Origin: Bradyrhizobium sp. AUGA SZCCT0283
Lineage (GTDB): Bacteria > Pseudomonadota > Alphaproteobacteria > Rhizobiales > Xanthobacteraceae
Direction of reading: 5' to 3'
Length of the DNA: 64,000 bases
Assembly: GCF_018130385.1 (NCBI RefSeq)
Contig: NZ_JAFCLU010000008.1
Location: forward strand, 186,001-250,000
The translations under genes were made by a program, and so were the position numbers. Positions within the stretch are counted from its first letter, which is position 1. Every line of letters starts with the position of its first letter. Below are positions 9,676-18,572 of the stretch, piece after piece. The notes beneath the pieces were generated by a model, which saw only the letters and a program-made list of their open reading frames with translations, did no database searches and had not been told where the DNA came from.

Positions 9676-10464
9676 ATGGGTACGTTAAAAGGAAAGACTG
9701 CCGTCGTGACCGGCTCGACCAGCGGCATCGGATTGGCTTACGCGCGCGCGTTCGCCGCCGCCGGCGCCAATGTCGTCCTCAACGGCATGGGCGTGCCGGC
9801 CGATATCGAGCGGGAGCGTTCCGGCATCGAAACCGATTTTAGGGTACGGGCCGTGCATTCGCCCGCCGACATGACCAAGCCCGCCGAGATCGCCGACATG
9901 GTCGCGCTCGGCGAGAAGACCTTCGGTTCGGTCGACATCCTCGTCAACAATGCCGGCATCCAGTTCGTGTCGCCGATCGAGGAGTTTCCGATCGAGAAAT
10001 GGGACGCGATCATTGCGATCAATTTGTCGTCGGCATTCCATGCCATTCGCGCCGCGGTGCCCGGCATGAAGAAACGCGGCTGGGGCCGCATCATCAACAC
10101 GGCTTCCGCCCATTCGCTGGTCGCTTCGCCGTTCAAGTCGGCCTATGTCTCGGCCAAGCACGGCATCGCCGGCCTCACCAAGACGGTGGCGCTGGAGCTT
10201 GCGACCTTCAAGATCACCTGCAACTGCATTAGTCCCGGTTACGTCTGGACCCCGCTGGTGGAGAAGCAGATTCCCGACACCATGAAGGCGCGCAACATGA
10301 CCAAGGAGCAGGTCATCAACGATGTGCTGCTGGAGGCGCAGCCGACCAAGGAATTTGTGACCTCGGAGCAGGTCGCGGCGTTAGCGCTGTTCCTGTGCGG
10401 CGACGATGCCGCCCAGATCACCGGCGCCAATCTGTCGATCGACGGTGGTTGGACCGCGGCATAG
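9676..10464 (+). CDS. bdhA: 3-hydroxybutyrate dehydrogenase
   Basis: A 262-residue short-chain dehydrogenase that interconverts 3-hydroxybutyrate and acetoacetate with NAD. Visible are the cofactor glycine motif TGSTSGIG near residue 11, VNNAGIQ near 92, the catalytic serine in NTASAHS, the YVSAK Tyr/Lys pair, and the C-terminal SIDGGWTA. The segment FVSPIEEFPIEKWD and the TPLVEKQIPD lid match the BdhA family. ATG at 9676 is preferred over a GTG overlapping the patatin stop. Probably co-transcribed with the patatin gene and used in storage-polymer turnover. Confidence 0.9.
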   Translation: MGTLKGKTAVVTGSTSGIGLAYARAFAAAGANVVLNGMGVPADIERERSGIETDFRVRAVHSPADMTKPAEIADMVALGEKTFGSVDILVNNAGIQFVSPIEEFPIEKWDAIIAINLSSAFHAIRAAVPGMKKRGWGRIINTASAHSLVASPFKSAYVSAKHGIAGLTKTVALELATFKITCNCISPGYVWTPLVEKQIPDTMKARNMTKEQVINDVLLEAQPTKEFVTSEQVAALALFLCGDDAAQITGANLSIDGGWTAA

Positions 10465-10489
10465 CAATTGCGGGCAGCGCCGGGAGCGC

Positions 10490-11320
10490 CTAACGGGCGG
10501 CGCTCCCGGCTACGGCCGCGATGCTCTCCGTCGACAGGTACAATTCATTGAAGCCAAGCTTGCCAGCGACCAGAATCAGAACGGTGGCCAGCAGCAGCCT
10601 GAGCACCATCTCCGGCACGCGAACCGCCCAGTAACTGCCGATCACGATGCCGGGCAGCGAGCCTATCAGCAGCACTCCCATGAGCGCCCAATCGACCGAA
10701 CCCAGCGCCCAATGGCCGATGCCGGCGACCAGCGTCAGCGGCACCGCGTGCGCAATGTCGGAGCCGACGATGGTCGCCATCGGCAGGCGCGGATAGAGCA
10801 GCAAGAGCGCGGTGACGCCGACGGCGCCGGCGCCCACGGACGATATCGAGACCAGCACACCGAGCGCAACGCCGACCAGCACGGTCCCGCGGCCGGTCAT
10901 CGAGACATCGAGCCGTTCCATGCGCCGGCGGTATCGATCCATGATCGCCTTGCGGAAGATCAACGACGTCGCCGTGAGGATGAGCGCAAAGCACAGCACC
11001 AGATTGATCAGGCTGCGCGCGGAATCCCCCTTGAGTTCGAGCTGCCACAGCACAAGCAGGGTGACGAGGCTTGCCGGGATGCTGCCGCTGGCGAGCCGGA
11101 TCACCGCCGGCCAGTGGATACTGCGGGCCCAGCCATGCACCAGGCTGCCGCCGGTCTTGGTCGCCGCGGCGTAAAGCAGGTCGGTGCCGACAGCGGTCGA
11201 CGGGTGAACGCCGAACAGCAGGATCAGCAACGGCGTCATCAGCGAGCCGCCGCCGACGCCTGTCATCCCGACCAGCAGGCCGACCCCGAAACCCGAGGCA
11301 ACGTAGAGCGGATCCATCAT
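10490..11320 (-). CDS. TauE/SafE-family permease
   Basis: A 276-residue polytopic membrane protein of the TauE/SafE (DUF81) family, linked to export of sulfite, sulfoacetate or other organic acids. Both halves contain the family's glycine-rich motif: GLLVGMTGVGGGSLMTPLL near the N-terminus and SISSVGAGAVGVTALLLLYP in the middle. I chose the ATG at 11320 over a TTG 12 bases upstream. It faces bdhA tail to tail and has no sulfur gene beside it, so the substrate is unassigned. It is 26 bases from the bdhA stop. Confidence 0.88.
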   Translation of the reverse strand: MMDPLYVASGFGVGLLVGMTGVGGGSLMTPLLILLFGVHPSTAVGTDLLYAAATKTGGSLVHGWARSIHWPAVIRLASGSIPASLVTLLVLWQLELKGDSARSLINLVLCFALILTATSLIFRKAIMDRYRRRMERLDVSMTGRGTVLVGVALGVLVSISSVGAGAVGVTALLLLYPRLPMATIVGSDIAHAVPLTLVAGIGHWALGSVDWALMGVLLIGSLPGIVIGSYWAVRVPEMVLRLLLATVLILVAGKLGFNELYLSTESIAAVAGSAAR

Positions 11321-11537
11321 TTCCGGGCGCAAGTTCCATTTCGCATGTGCGAGTATATATCAACGCAGGGAATAAACGTCCTATCGATGGCAGGCGATCG
11401 GATGAAATAAGAATATTTCATGCGCGCTTTGTATGCTGATGGTCATTTTCCCCAATTTGCCGGTGCAGGGCGAAAGCGGTGTCCTGCTACGTCGATGGTG
11501 GCAGCCGTCTGAGGGAAACCGGACTGGCCGCTGGGCT

Positions 11538-12902
11538 CTAGGAGCCGCGCTTGCCGAACGCCAGCACGTGCAGTCCGAGCCGCCGGCGCACGATCCAGAA
11601 CAGCAGCACCGTCTCGAACGCCAGCGAGATCGAGGTTGCAGCCGCAGCACCATGGCCACCGAAGCGCGGCACCAGCATCACGCACAGCACGACGTTCATG
11701 ACAAACGCCAGCGCATAGGCCAGCGCGCAGATGTGCTGGTGGCCGAGCATGTTGAGCAGCCTCTCGACCGGGCCGATGGCGGAGCGCACGACGAGGCCAA
11801 CAGCGGCAATGAACATGATGTCGTAGCCGACCACGAATTGCGGTCCGAACAGCCACAGCAGCGGCTTGCCCAGCGCCAGCAGCAGGATGGTGGCGGCCAG
11901 CGACGGCCAGAACGTCCACTGGATCGCGTGCGCCACATAGGCCGACAGCCGTGGCTTGTCGCCTTGCGCGTGATATTCGGCAAAGCGATGCGCCGTCGTC
12001 GCCGCCATCGCATAGTGAATGAAGGAGACCAGCGCCAGCGTCTTCACGACAGCGAAATAGACACCGACTTCTTCGGAGGAGCGGAACTGCTGCAGCACCA
12101 GCACGTCGGTGTAGGACAACAGCAGATAAAAGCTTTCCACCAGCAGGATCGGCAACGAGACCGCGAGCCAGCCGCGGAAATCATAGGCCTTGGGGCCAGG
12201 CTCGATGTGGCCGCCGAGCCTGCGGTTCAGCACGATCATCTGGCTGATCATCGCGATCCAGACCGCGGCGGCGCTGGCCCACATCGCGGCGGTGGCGCCG
12301 AGATTGAAGCCGAGCACGAAGGCGCCGGCGGTCAGGCCGATGATCAGCGACTGCCGCACGATGAATTGCGGCATCAGGCCAAGCCGCATCCAGTCATGCG
12401 AGCGGGCGATGCCGTCCTGGGTGTTGGCGACGACAAACGCCGGCAGCGTCAGGCAGCCGACATAGAGGGGAACAATCGCATTGCCGTCGATCCACGGCGA
12501 CAATCCCTTCACCACGCCAGCCAGCAGCAGCGAGACGATGGAGGAGACGGCGAACGTGATCCAGCGGCTGCCGGAGAGGAAGCCGCGCAGCAGGGCGTGT
12601 TCTCCGCGCGTTCGATACTCCGGAATGATCTTCTGCGCGGATGCCGAGATGCCGAAATCCATCATGCTGCCGAGCAGCAGCACCCAGGTCCAGACATAGA
12701 CGTAGACGCCGTAATCCGAGCCGCCCATCCAGCGCGCCAGCAGGATCTGCGAGAAATAGGCGAGCGCTGCGCTGAAGACGCGGATGATGAAGATGGTGCC
12801 GGCCAGCCGCTTTGTGACGGAGGCTTCATGGGAGCCGCCAAGCAGCGCACGCAGGCGCGTGATTACGCCGGCAAGCGAGGCGGTTGCGGATTGCGTATCC
12901 AT
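11538..12902 (-). CDS. Polysaccharide/lipopolysaccharide flippase (Wzx/MATE-like)
   Basis: A 454-residue protein with about 12-14 hydrophobic spans, of the polysaccharide biosynthesis (Wzx/RfbX-like) superfamily. The N-terminal RLAGTIFIIRVFSAALAYFSQILLARWMG and the central ESFYLLLSYTDVLVLQQF segments are typical. It probably flips an undecaprenyl-linked glycan across the inner membrane. ATG at 12902 chosen; an in-frame ATG 48 bases upstream has no better signal. No glycosyltransferase genes are adjacent, so the glycan cannot be named. The interval 11321-11537 upstream of the TauE gene shows nothing recognisable. Confidence 0.85.
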   Translation of the reverse strand: MDTQSATASLAGVITRLRALLGGSHEASVTKRLAGTIFIIRVFSAALAYFSQILLARWMGGSDYGVYVYVWTWVLLLGSMMDFGISASAQKIIPEYRTRGEHALLRGFLSGSRWITFAVSSIVSLLLAGVVKGLSPWIDGNAIVPLYVGCLTLPAFVVANTQDGIARSHDWMRLGLMPQFIVRQSLIIGLTAGAFVLGFNLGATAAMWASAAAVWIAMISQMIVLNRRLGGHIEPGPKAYDFRGWLAVSLPILLVESFYLLLSYTDVLVLQQFRSSEEVGVYFAVVKTLALVSFIHYAMAATTAHRFAEYHAQGDKPRLSAYVAHAIQWTFWPSLAATILLLALGKPLLWLFGPQFVVGYDIMFIAAVGLVVRSAIGPVERLLNMLGHQHICALAYALAFVMNVVLCVMLVPRFGGHGAAAATSISLAFETVLLFWIVRRRLGLHVLAFGKRGS

Positions 12903-13154
12903 CACGGCCACGAGGGTGCATCCCCGAAACGCGCCGCGAGGCGGCGGCAATGGTCGGATGTATCAACGATTCGTTAAGATTCGGTTGGATTGCGGGCTGG
13001 CGAGGCGCCGTTCCGGGCGGGGTAGATGATGCACCAAAAATTCCTGAAGTCATGGCCCGATGCGGAAGCCGGCGCCGCAATGCAGTTCGCGGGAACTTTT
13101 CCGAGCTTTTCCAACTTTTAGTTCCGGCCGCATTGTGCGGCCGGGAGGAGAAAC

Positions 13155-13406
13155 ATGAAACTGCTTGTTACCGCTATTACAGTCACTACTGCGCTGGCCC
13201 TCAGCCCGGCTTCCGCGAAGATGGCTTGCACGAGCGAAAACATGGCCAAGCTCGTCACGTCCAGCGCGGCTATGCCTGACACGCCTGGCAAGGCGGGGAT
13301 GATGAAGGAGATGGGCGCGGCAAATGCCGCTATGGCGAAGGGCGATATGCGGGGGGCTTGCAAGAGCTATATGCGCGCCCAGCAAATGAGCGGTCAGAAA
13401 GGGTAG
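13155..13406 (+). CDS. Small secreted protein, unknown
   Basis: An 83-residue protein with a clear Sec signal peptide (MKLLVTAITVTTALALSPASA) and a strong GGGAGGAGA-like ribosome site just upstream. The mature ~62 residues are Met- and Lys-rich, with two cysteines (MACTS, GACKSYM) that could form one disulfide. Not assigned to a named family. The helical AANAAMAKGDMRGACKSYMRAQ segment resembles small periplasmic proteins common in Bradyrhizobium. Upstream, 12903-13154 holds only a likely divergent promoter region. Confidence 0.75.
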   Translation: MKLLVTAITVTTALALSPASAKMACTSENMAKLVTSSAAMPDTPGKAGMMKEMGAANAAMAKGDMRGACKSYMRAQQMSGQKG

Positions 13407-13420
13407 ATATTATTCCTGAA

Positions 13421-13445
13421 GGAGAGCCGGCGTGGCCGGTTCTCC
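13421..13445 (+). terminator. Stem-loop after the small secreted protein gene
   Basis: An 11-bp stem (GGAGAGCCGGC / GCCGGTTCTCC, one G-T pair) with a 3-base loop lies 15 bases after the stop. No T-run follows, so it may protect the mRNA 3' end or act with Rho rather than as a classical intrinsic terminator. Confidence 0.45.
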
Positions 13446-13567
13446 TCGGATCGCAAGCATTTCGCTGAACTGACCGGGAAATGCCCGCCAGCGTGAGCAG
13501 TGCTTCTTGCGCGCTGGCGGAAGCTGGGGCCGCTCGGCGATGGCTGCGCCCATACTGCCGGCGGACG

Positions 13568-14404
13568 TCAGTTCAAACTGACGTTGAACTCGTAGGCCCG
13601 GTCGCCGCTGACCAGCGTCAGTTTGAGCGCGGCGCCGTCGGGGCTGGCGCCGGGCGGCAGGCCGTCGAGTTCGAAGGTAAACCGTTTGACGCCGGGCGGG
13701 CTTTGCTCGACCAGTCTGGGAACCGGCAGCGCCCAGTCAGGCGTCGGCCCCTCGACGAACAGGCTGACCTCCTTGGCCTCGGGCGCGGTCACGTCGACCA
13801 GCACGTTGTTCTTTCCCTCGCGCTTGACGTCGCGGATGGTCAGCGGATTGGGGTCGCCGACATTGGCGGGCTTAGGCACGGTATTAAGCGCATCGGACAG
13901 CGTGCCGTCCTCGGTGCTTGCGACGCTCGCAAAAGCCAGTTCGGCATGGGCTTCGACCGGAATGCAGAGCTTGTCGCAGACGGCGTAACTGACGTGGGCG
14001 CGCAGCGTCACCGGCTTGTCGGCATTTTTGGCGACGATCCGCAACGGCAGCACGACCTGCTGCTTGTATCCCAGCGCGGTGCCGCCGGCGCCATCGTCGA
14101 ATTTCTTCGGTGCCGGCCACAGCACGGTCACGGCTTCGACATTGTCCGATTTGGAGAAGTCGAAGCGCGGCGGAACGCCGGAATCGCCGGGCGTCCGCCA
14201 ATAGGTTTTCCATCCCGGCTGCAACTGGATGGCAACGCCGCCGAGCAGCACCGTGCCGCTGCGCGATCCCGCCAGCAGCCGGACCGCGGAATGGGCGTCG
14301 CGTTGCCATGGCGACGCATCCTCGGCGCGAACCTCCGACGTCGTACACGCGACACATAAAGCGGCGACGCCGAGCGCGGCGCGTAGGGGAACCAGCACGA
14401 TCAT
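13568..14404 (-). CDS. Periplasmic protein with DsbD N-terminal (alpha-like) domain
   Basis: A 278-residue exported protein with a signal peptide ending near AEDASPW. It corresponds to the disulfide-interchange domain of DsbD/ScsB without the membrane or thioredoxin parts. The redox pair is in YAVCDKLCIPVEA (C-x3-C) near residue 145, and LQPGWKTYWRTPGDSGVPP is the other hallmark. It probably passes reducing equivalents in the periplasm, with a partner encoded elsewhere. It is divergent from yqgE across about 136 bases. Confidence 0.85.
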   Translation of the reverse strand: MIVLVPLRAALGVAALCVACTTSEVRAEDASPWQRDAHSAVRLLAGSRSGTVLLGGVAIQLQPGWKTYWRTPGDSGVPPRFDFSKSDNVEAVTVLWPAPKKFDDGAGGTALGYKQQVVLPLRIVAKNADKPVTLRAHVSYAVCDKLCIPVEAHAELAFASVASTEDGTLSDALNTVPKPANVGDPNPLTIRDVKREGKNNVLVDVTAPEAKEVSLFVEGPTPDWALPVPRLVEQSPPGVKRFTFELDGLPPGASPDGAALKLTLVSGDRAYEFNVSLN

Positions 14405-14540
14405 GGGACGTCTTTACAGGCAAGTTGCGGCGCAAACCATTGAATTGCGTGTGATCGGCCGCCGAATGATGCCGGAAGCTTGATTGACAGAAACCCAACC
14501 CGATATCAGGATATGCAATCAGCAAGAGAGGCCTTTACGG

Positions 14541-15191
14541 ATGAGCCCTGAAGGCAAAACACCGAAGCCCGTTCGCCGCAAAGCCGCCGGCATTGGCGAT
14601 AATTCGTCCAATGAGGGCTATCTGGACGGCCGGCTGCTGATCGCCATGCCGGTCATGGGTGACCCGCGCTTCGAGCGCTCCGTCATCTACATGTGCGCGC
14701 ATTCGTCGGAAGGGGCGATGGGAATCATCGTCAACCGTCCGGCCGGCAGCATCGATTTTCCGGGATTGCTGGTGCAACTCGACATCATCCAGAAGGCCGA
14801 CCAGATCAAGCTGCCGGAGAACGCCGAGACCATGCAGGTGCTGAAGGGTGGCCCGGTCGATACCGGCCGCGGCTTTGTGCTGCATTCGAGCGATTTCTTC
14901 ATCCAGGATGCGACGCTGAATATCGACGACGGCATCTGCCTGACTGCGACGGTGGACATCCTCAAGGCGATCGCCAAGGGCACCGGGCCGAAGCACGCGA
15001 TCCTGGCGCTCGGCTACGCCGGCTGGGCGCCGGGCCAACTCGAGAGCGAGATCCAGCACAATGGCTGGCTGCATTGCGACGCCGATCCGGATCTGGTCTT
15101 CGGCGACGACGTCGATGAAAAATACCAGCGCGCGCTGCGCAAGATCGGCATCGATCCCGGCATGCTGTCGAACGAGGCCGGGCACGCGTAG
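14541..15191 (+). CDS. YqgE/AlgH family protein
   Basis: A 216-residue protein starting at the ATG at 14541; upstream in-frame codons lack family similarity. Signature segments are [48 protein letters not shown] and [16 protein letters not shown]. The family is widely conserved (DUF179, AlgH); its biochemical role is not settled. The first ~25 residues are a basic extension before the conserved core. No signal peptide is seen, so it should be cytoplasmic. Confidence 0.93.
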   Translation: MSPEGKTPKPVRRKAAGIGDNSSNEGYLDGRLLIAMPVMGDPRFERSVIYMCAHSSEGAMGIIVNRPAGSIDFPGLLVQLDIIQKADQIKLPENAETMQVLKGGPVDTGRGFVLHSSDFFIQDATLNIDDGICLTATVDILKAIAKGTGPKHAILALGYAGWAPGQLESEIQHNGWLHCDADPDLVFGDDVDEKYQRALRKIGIDPGMLSNEAGHA

Positions 15192-15203
15192 ATCCGATTC
15201 GCA

Positions 15204-15324
15204 AGGGTGGGCAAAGCGACTTGTCCGCCGTAGCTCGTAGAGCGAAGGCGGAAGCGTGCCCATCATTCACGACAACGGTTTGGATGGATGGTGTGCACGG
15301 CGCAAGTGCGCCTTTACCCACCCT
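15204..15324 (+). repeat. Dispersed palindromic repeat, GGGTGGGC type, carrying a nested palindrome
   Basis: The ends are AGGGTGGGCAAAG and CTTTACCCACCCT, an inverted repeat with one mismatch. Inside lies a second, smaller palindrome (15224-15252) inserted between two copies of AAGCG. It sits between yqgE and the dioxygenase gene, which converge here. Such GTGGGC-type intergenic repeats are common in Bradyrhizobium genomes (my recollection). Confidence 0.7.
15215..15253 (+). repeat. Nested ~39-bp palindromic insert, copy 1
   Basis: A core hairpin with arms TCCGCC / GGCGGA and GCTC / GAGC, flanked by CGACTTG and AGC. It differs by one base from the copy at 23640-23678, which is embedded in a different repeat family. 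Confidence 0.75.
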
Positions 15325-15338
15325 ACAGCCTTCGCTCT

Positions 15339-16226
15339 CTACTCCGCCGCCTGCTGCTGCACCGTCGGCTCGGTGCCGGCTACCGTCGCCCGGCGCATGT
15401 CGCGGGGCTGCGACTGGTCGTAGCGCCGCACGCGGTGCATGGTCTGGCGGTTGTCCCACATCACGAGGTCATGCAACGTCCATTTATGGACGTGGACGAA
15501 CTCCGGCTGCGTGGCGTGCTCGGTGAGATCGCGCAACAATAGCCGCGCTTCCGGCACGCTCATGCCCAGAATCGCGCCGGCATGCGATGACAGGTACAGC
15601 GACTTGCGGCGGTGCACCGGATGCGTCCGCACCAGGCGCTGCAGCACCGGCTTGAACATTTCCTTCTCTTCGCCCGAATAATCCAGGAAGCCGAGCGAGC
15701 CGCGCGAATACATCAGCGAATGCTCGCAGATCATGTCCTCGATCTCGGCCTTGGTGTCGTCGTCGAGCGCGTCATAGGCCGCGCGCATGTCGGCGAATTC
15801 GGTGTTGCCGCCCTTCGGGTTCACCACCCGCGCCGATAAAAGCGAAAATTTTGCCGGGATCGGCCGGAACGAGCTGTCGGAATGCCACAGGCAGTTTCCG
15901 AGATTGAACAGGTGGGTGCGGCTGTCGCGCGGCAGCGGCTTGCCGTCCTTGCCGAGGTTGGAAACGTCGTTCAGCCCCGTGGTCAGACGGTAGTCTTCCT
16001 TCTTGGTGATGGTGCCGCCCCGCGCCTTCTCGCGCTCGCCGAAATTCAGCGCAAAAGCCAGTTGCTGTTCGTCCGTGATGTCCTGGTTGCGGAACAGCAG
16101 CACGGCATATTTGTCCATGCCGGCTTCGATATCGGCCGCTTCCTGCGGCGTCAGGGGCTTGCGCAAGTCTACGCCGGAAACTTCGCCGAAAAAATGCGGA
16201 TGAAGCTGCCGGATCGTGACCGTCAT
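15339..16226 (-). CDS. TfdA-like alpha-ketoglutarate-dependent dioxygenase
   Basis: A 295-residue Fe(II)/2-oxoglutarate oxygenase. The iron triad reads H115-x-D117 (LWHSDSSF) and H264 (MWDNRQTMHRVRRYD), with the 2-oxoglutarate arginines in DMRRATV, aligning almost residue for residue with the 2,4-D dioxygenase TfdA, including EFADMRAAYDAL. ATG at 16226 is chosen because AGGAGAG lies 8-10 bases upstream; a longer frame has no such site. TfdA-alpha relatives occur in Bradyrhizobium that never met 2,4-D, so the natural substrate may be an aryloxyalkanoate or cinnamate-like compound. Confidence 0.88.
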   Translation of the reverse strand: MTVTIRQLHPHFFGEVSGVDLRKPLTPQEAADIEAGMDKYAVLLFRNQDITDEQQLAFALNFGEREKARGGTITKKEDYRLTTGLNDVSNLGKDGKPLPRDSRTHLFNLGNCLWHSDSSFRPIPAKFSLLSARVVNPKGGNTEFADMRAAYDALDDDTKAEIEDMICEHSLMYSRGSLGFLDYSGEEKEMFKPVLQRLVRTHPVHRRKSLYLSSHAGAILGMSVPEARLLLRDLTEHATQPEFVHVHKWTLHDLVMWDNRQTMHRVRRYDQSQPRDMRRATVAGTEPTVQQQAAE

Positions 16227-16325
16227 GGCGTCTCTCCTGAAAGCGGCGGGCGGTTTTGTCCCACTCCATTTGGAAGAAAAATTACTCTCCGACGTATCCA
16301 AGTCAACGCTGCGGACGCATGCCCG

Positions 16326-17105
16326 CTACGCGTTTCGAGCCATCAACCCGCCGTCGACGGGGATCACCGCACCGGTCAGGAAGGAGGCTGCCGGCAGGCA
16401 CAGGCTCAGCGTCATGTGCGCCACCTCCTCCGGGTCGCCGTAGCGGCCGAGGGCGGTGCGGCGCCTGGCGTAGATTGCCTTGTGCTCGGCGGCGATCCGG
16501 GCGGTCATGCCCGTGAGGATCGGCCCCGGGCAGATGCAGTTCACCGTGATTCCGTCGCGGCCGAGTTCAACCGCCAGCGAGCGCGTCAGGCCGACCACGC
16601 CGGCCTTGGCGGCGGAGTAGGGGCTGTGCAATGCGGTGGCGCCGAGCGCCTCGGTGGAGGCGATGTTGACGATCCGCGGCGATTTCGATTTGCGCAGGTA
16701 AGGCAGTGCAGCGCGGATGATGCGCTGGTGCGCCGTCAGCATCACGGCCAGGCCTCTTGCCCATGCCTCGTCATAGCCGTCATCGTCGATCGCGACGCGC
16801 ACGGAGATGCCGGCATTGTTGACGACAATATCGAGCCCGCCGAAATGCGCGGCGACATTGTCGACCACATCGTTGATGTTGTCGCGGTCGGCGACGTCGA
16901 GCGTCCAGGCTCTTGCCGAGCCGCCCCTTGATGCGATCTCGCCGGCGACGGCCCGCGTGGCTTCCGCGCTGATATCGGTGACGGCGACATTGGCCCCGTC
17001 GCTCGCGAACACCTCCGCCGTGGCGCGTCCCATGCCGCTGGCGGCGCCGGTGACGAGGACGGTCAGGCCTTTGACCGAGCGGCTGAGCTGCTTGAAATCT
17101 GACAT
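16326..17105 (-). CDS. SDR-family oxidoreductase
   Basis: A 259-residue classical short-chain dehydrogenase: cofactor motif TGAASGMG, VNNAGIS, catalytic Ser in NIASTEA, YSAAK pair, and C-terminal VDGGLMA. ATG at 17105 (MSDFKQL); the frame continues upstream without family similarity. It reads in the same direction as the TfdA-like gene, 99 bases upstream of it, so the two could share a message and act on one aromatic or hydroxy-acid compound, but the substrate cannot be read from sequence. Confidence 0.88.
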   Translation of the reverse strand: MSDFKQLSRSVKGLTVLVTGAASGMGRATAEVFASDGANVAVTDISAEATRAVAGEIASRGGSARAWTLDVADRDNINDVVDNVAAHFGGLDIVVNNAGISVRVAIDDDGYDEAWARGLAVMLTAHQRIIRAALPYLRKSKSPRIVNIASTEALGATALHSPYSAAKAGVVGLTRSLAVELGRDGITVNCICPGPILTGMTARIAAEHKAIYARRRTALGRYGDPEEVAHMTLSLCLPAASFLTGAVIPVDGGLMARNA

Positions 17106-17203
17106 GATGCGGTCCGGACAGAGATGCGTGGTGCACGTTGCGGGATTGACAAGGCTGGCACCGATCCGCAGACAGGTCAAACCAGGCAGCAACAGGTGCA
17201 ACG

Positions 17204-17722
17204 GTGGCCGACATTCCCCCTCTGCAGATTCGTCGCCTCGAGACTTCAGACACCGCCCTCTACAGGGATATCCGGCTGGAGGCGTTGAAAAGAAATCCCG
17301 AGGCTTTCGCCAGCACGTTTGAGAGAGAAAACGCGCAACCGCTGTCGTGGTTCGAAGCGGTCGTTGTCCGCGCAGATGTCTTCGGCGCATTCCTTGACGG
17401 AGCGCTTATGGGAATAGCCGGATATGCCGCGCCGGAAGGTTCGAAGCAGGCGCATAAAGGGCTGCTTTGGGGCATGTATGTTCGAGCCGCTGCGCGAAAT
17501 TTGAATCTTGGAAAAAGACTTGTCGCGGCTGTGCTCGACCATGCGGACGGGCGCGTGGAGATGGTCCAGCTGACTGTGGTGAACGAGAACAAAGCTGCGT
17601 GCCGGCTTTACGGTGCCATGGGCTTTGTCGAGTACGGCTACGAAAAGCGAGCCCTCAAGCAGGACGGCCGATACTACGACGAGATTCTGATGGTCAAATT
17701 CCTCGACGAAGGCTTGAATTAG
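17204..17722 (+). CDS. GNAT-family N-acetyltransferase
   Basis: A 172-residue acetyltransferase of the GNAT fold. IRRLETSDTALYRDIRLEALKRNPEAFAST is a typical N-terminal motif. The acetyl-CoA segment is the WGMYVRAAARNLNLGKRLV region, a slight variant of the canonical R-x-x-G-x-G/A loop, and LYGAMGFVEYG is the C-terminal signature. Start is GTG at 17204. Substrate unknown. It ends 25 bases before the next SDR gene, so co-transcription is likely. Confidence 0.85.
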   Translation: MADIPPLQIRRLETSDTALYRDIRLEALKRNPEAFASTFERENAQPLSWFEAVVVRADVFGAFLDGALMGIAGYAAPEGSKQAHKGLLWGMYVRAAARNLNLGKRLVAAVLDHADGRVEMVQLTVVNENKAACRLYGAMGFVEYGYEKRALKQDGRYYDEILMVKFLDEGLN

Positions 17723-17747
17723 AACACAAAAAAGAAGGATCGCAGGG

Positions 17748-18482
17748 ATGAACGAACTGGATTTCAGCGGCAGGCAGGTGCTGGTGGTTGGCGGCTCCAG
17801 TGGCATCGGTAACGGTATCGCGCAGGCGTTCCGCGCCAAGGGCGCGAATGTTGCCGTCTGCGGCACCCGCGCGAACGCTGCCGACTATTCGCCCGACGAA
17901 GGGTCGCATCTCGAAGGTCTCGACTACTTCCGGCTCGACGTCAGCAATGCTCAGGCGATCGAATCCTTCAAGCCAACTTTCGCGAAACTCGATGTGCTGG
18001 TGCTGGCGCAAGGCGCGGTGATCTACCGCCGCGGCGAATTCGAGATGGATGGCTTTCGCAAGGTCGTGGAAGTCAACCTGATGAGCCTGATGGCATGCGC
18101 GACCAAATTCCAGGCGATGCTGAGCGCGAGCCAAGGCTCGCTCATCATCGTCAGCTCGACCGCCGCCTATCACTCCACCATGGGCAATCCGGCCTACAAC
18201 GCCTCGAAGACCGGCGCAGTCGGACTGACGCGCACGCTCGGCGAGGCGTGGGCCGGCAATGGCATCCGCGTCAACGGCATCGCGCCCGGCCTGGTCGACA
18301 CCAAGATGACCAAGGCGACGACATCAAATCCGAAGCGGCTCGAAGGCGCGCTGGAGCGGATCCCGCTGAAGCGGCTCGGCACGCCCGCCGACATGGCCGG
18401 CGCGGCGCTGTTCCTGGCCTCGCCGCTTTCGTCCTACATCATCGGCCAGACCATCGTGGTCGATGGCGGGCTTATACTTTGA
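17748..18482 (+). CDS. SDR-family oxidoreductase
   Basis: A 244-residue short-chain dehydrogenase. VVGGSSGIGNGIA is the cofactor loop, catalytic Ser in VSSTAAY, Tyr/Lys pair in YNASKTG, and VDGGLIL at the end. The usual NNAG motif is replaced by LAQGAV, a variant seen in some SDR subfamilies. Strong purine-rich ribosome site (AAGAAGGATCGCAGGG) before the ATG. It follows the GNAT gene; the pathway is unknown. Confidence 0.88.
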   Translation: MNELDFSGRQVLVVGGSSGIGNGIAQAFRAKGANVAVCGTRANAADYSPDEGSHLEGLDYFRLDVSNAQAIESFKPTFAKLDVLVLAQGAVIYRRGEFEMDGFRKVVEVNLMSLMACATKFQAMLSASQGSLIIVSSTAAYHSTMGNPAYNASKTGAVGLTRTLGEAWAGNGIRVNGIAPGLVDTKMTKATTSNPKRLEGALERIPLKRLGTPADMAGAALFLASPLSSYIIGQTIVVDGGLIL

Positions 18483-18519
18483 GCCAAGCGTTCTGAACCG
18501 GGGCATTTCGAGCGCTTCA

Positions 18520-18544
18520 GGAACCTGAACGGGTCTCGCCGGTT
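18520..18544 (+). promoter_or_regulatory. Candidate general-stress (EcfG-type) promoter of the CsbD gene
   Basis: GGAAC at 18520-18524 is followed after 16 bases by GGTT at 18541-18544. The alphaproteobacterial sigma-EcfG consensus is GGAAC-N16/17-CGTT, so there is one mismatch. The spacing to the ATG at 18573 leaves a short leader holding the CAGGGAG ribosome site. CsbD-type genes are frequent members of that regulon, which supports the call. Confidence 0.45.
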
Positions 18545-18572
18545 ACCTTTCCTGAAACAGGGAGTAATCGCG

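Noticed and set aside
13088..13120. EcfG promoter before the small secreted protein
   Set aside because: GGAAC is present but no CGTT-like -10 occurs at 16-17 bases.
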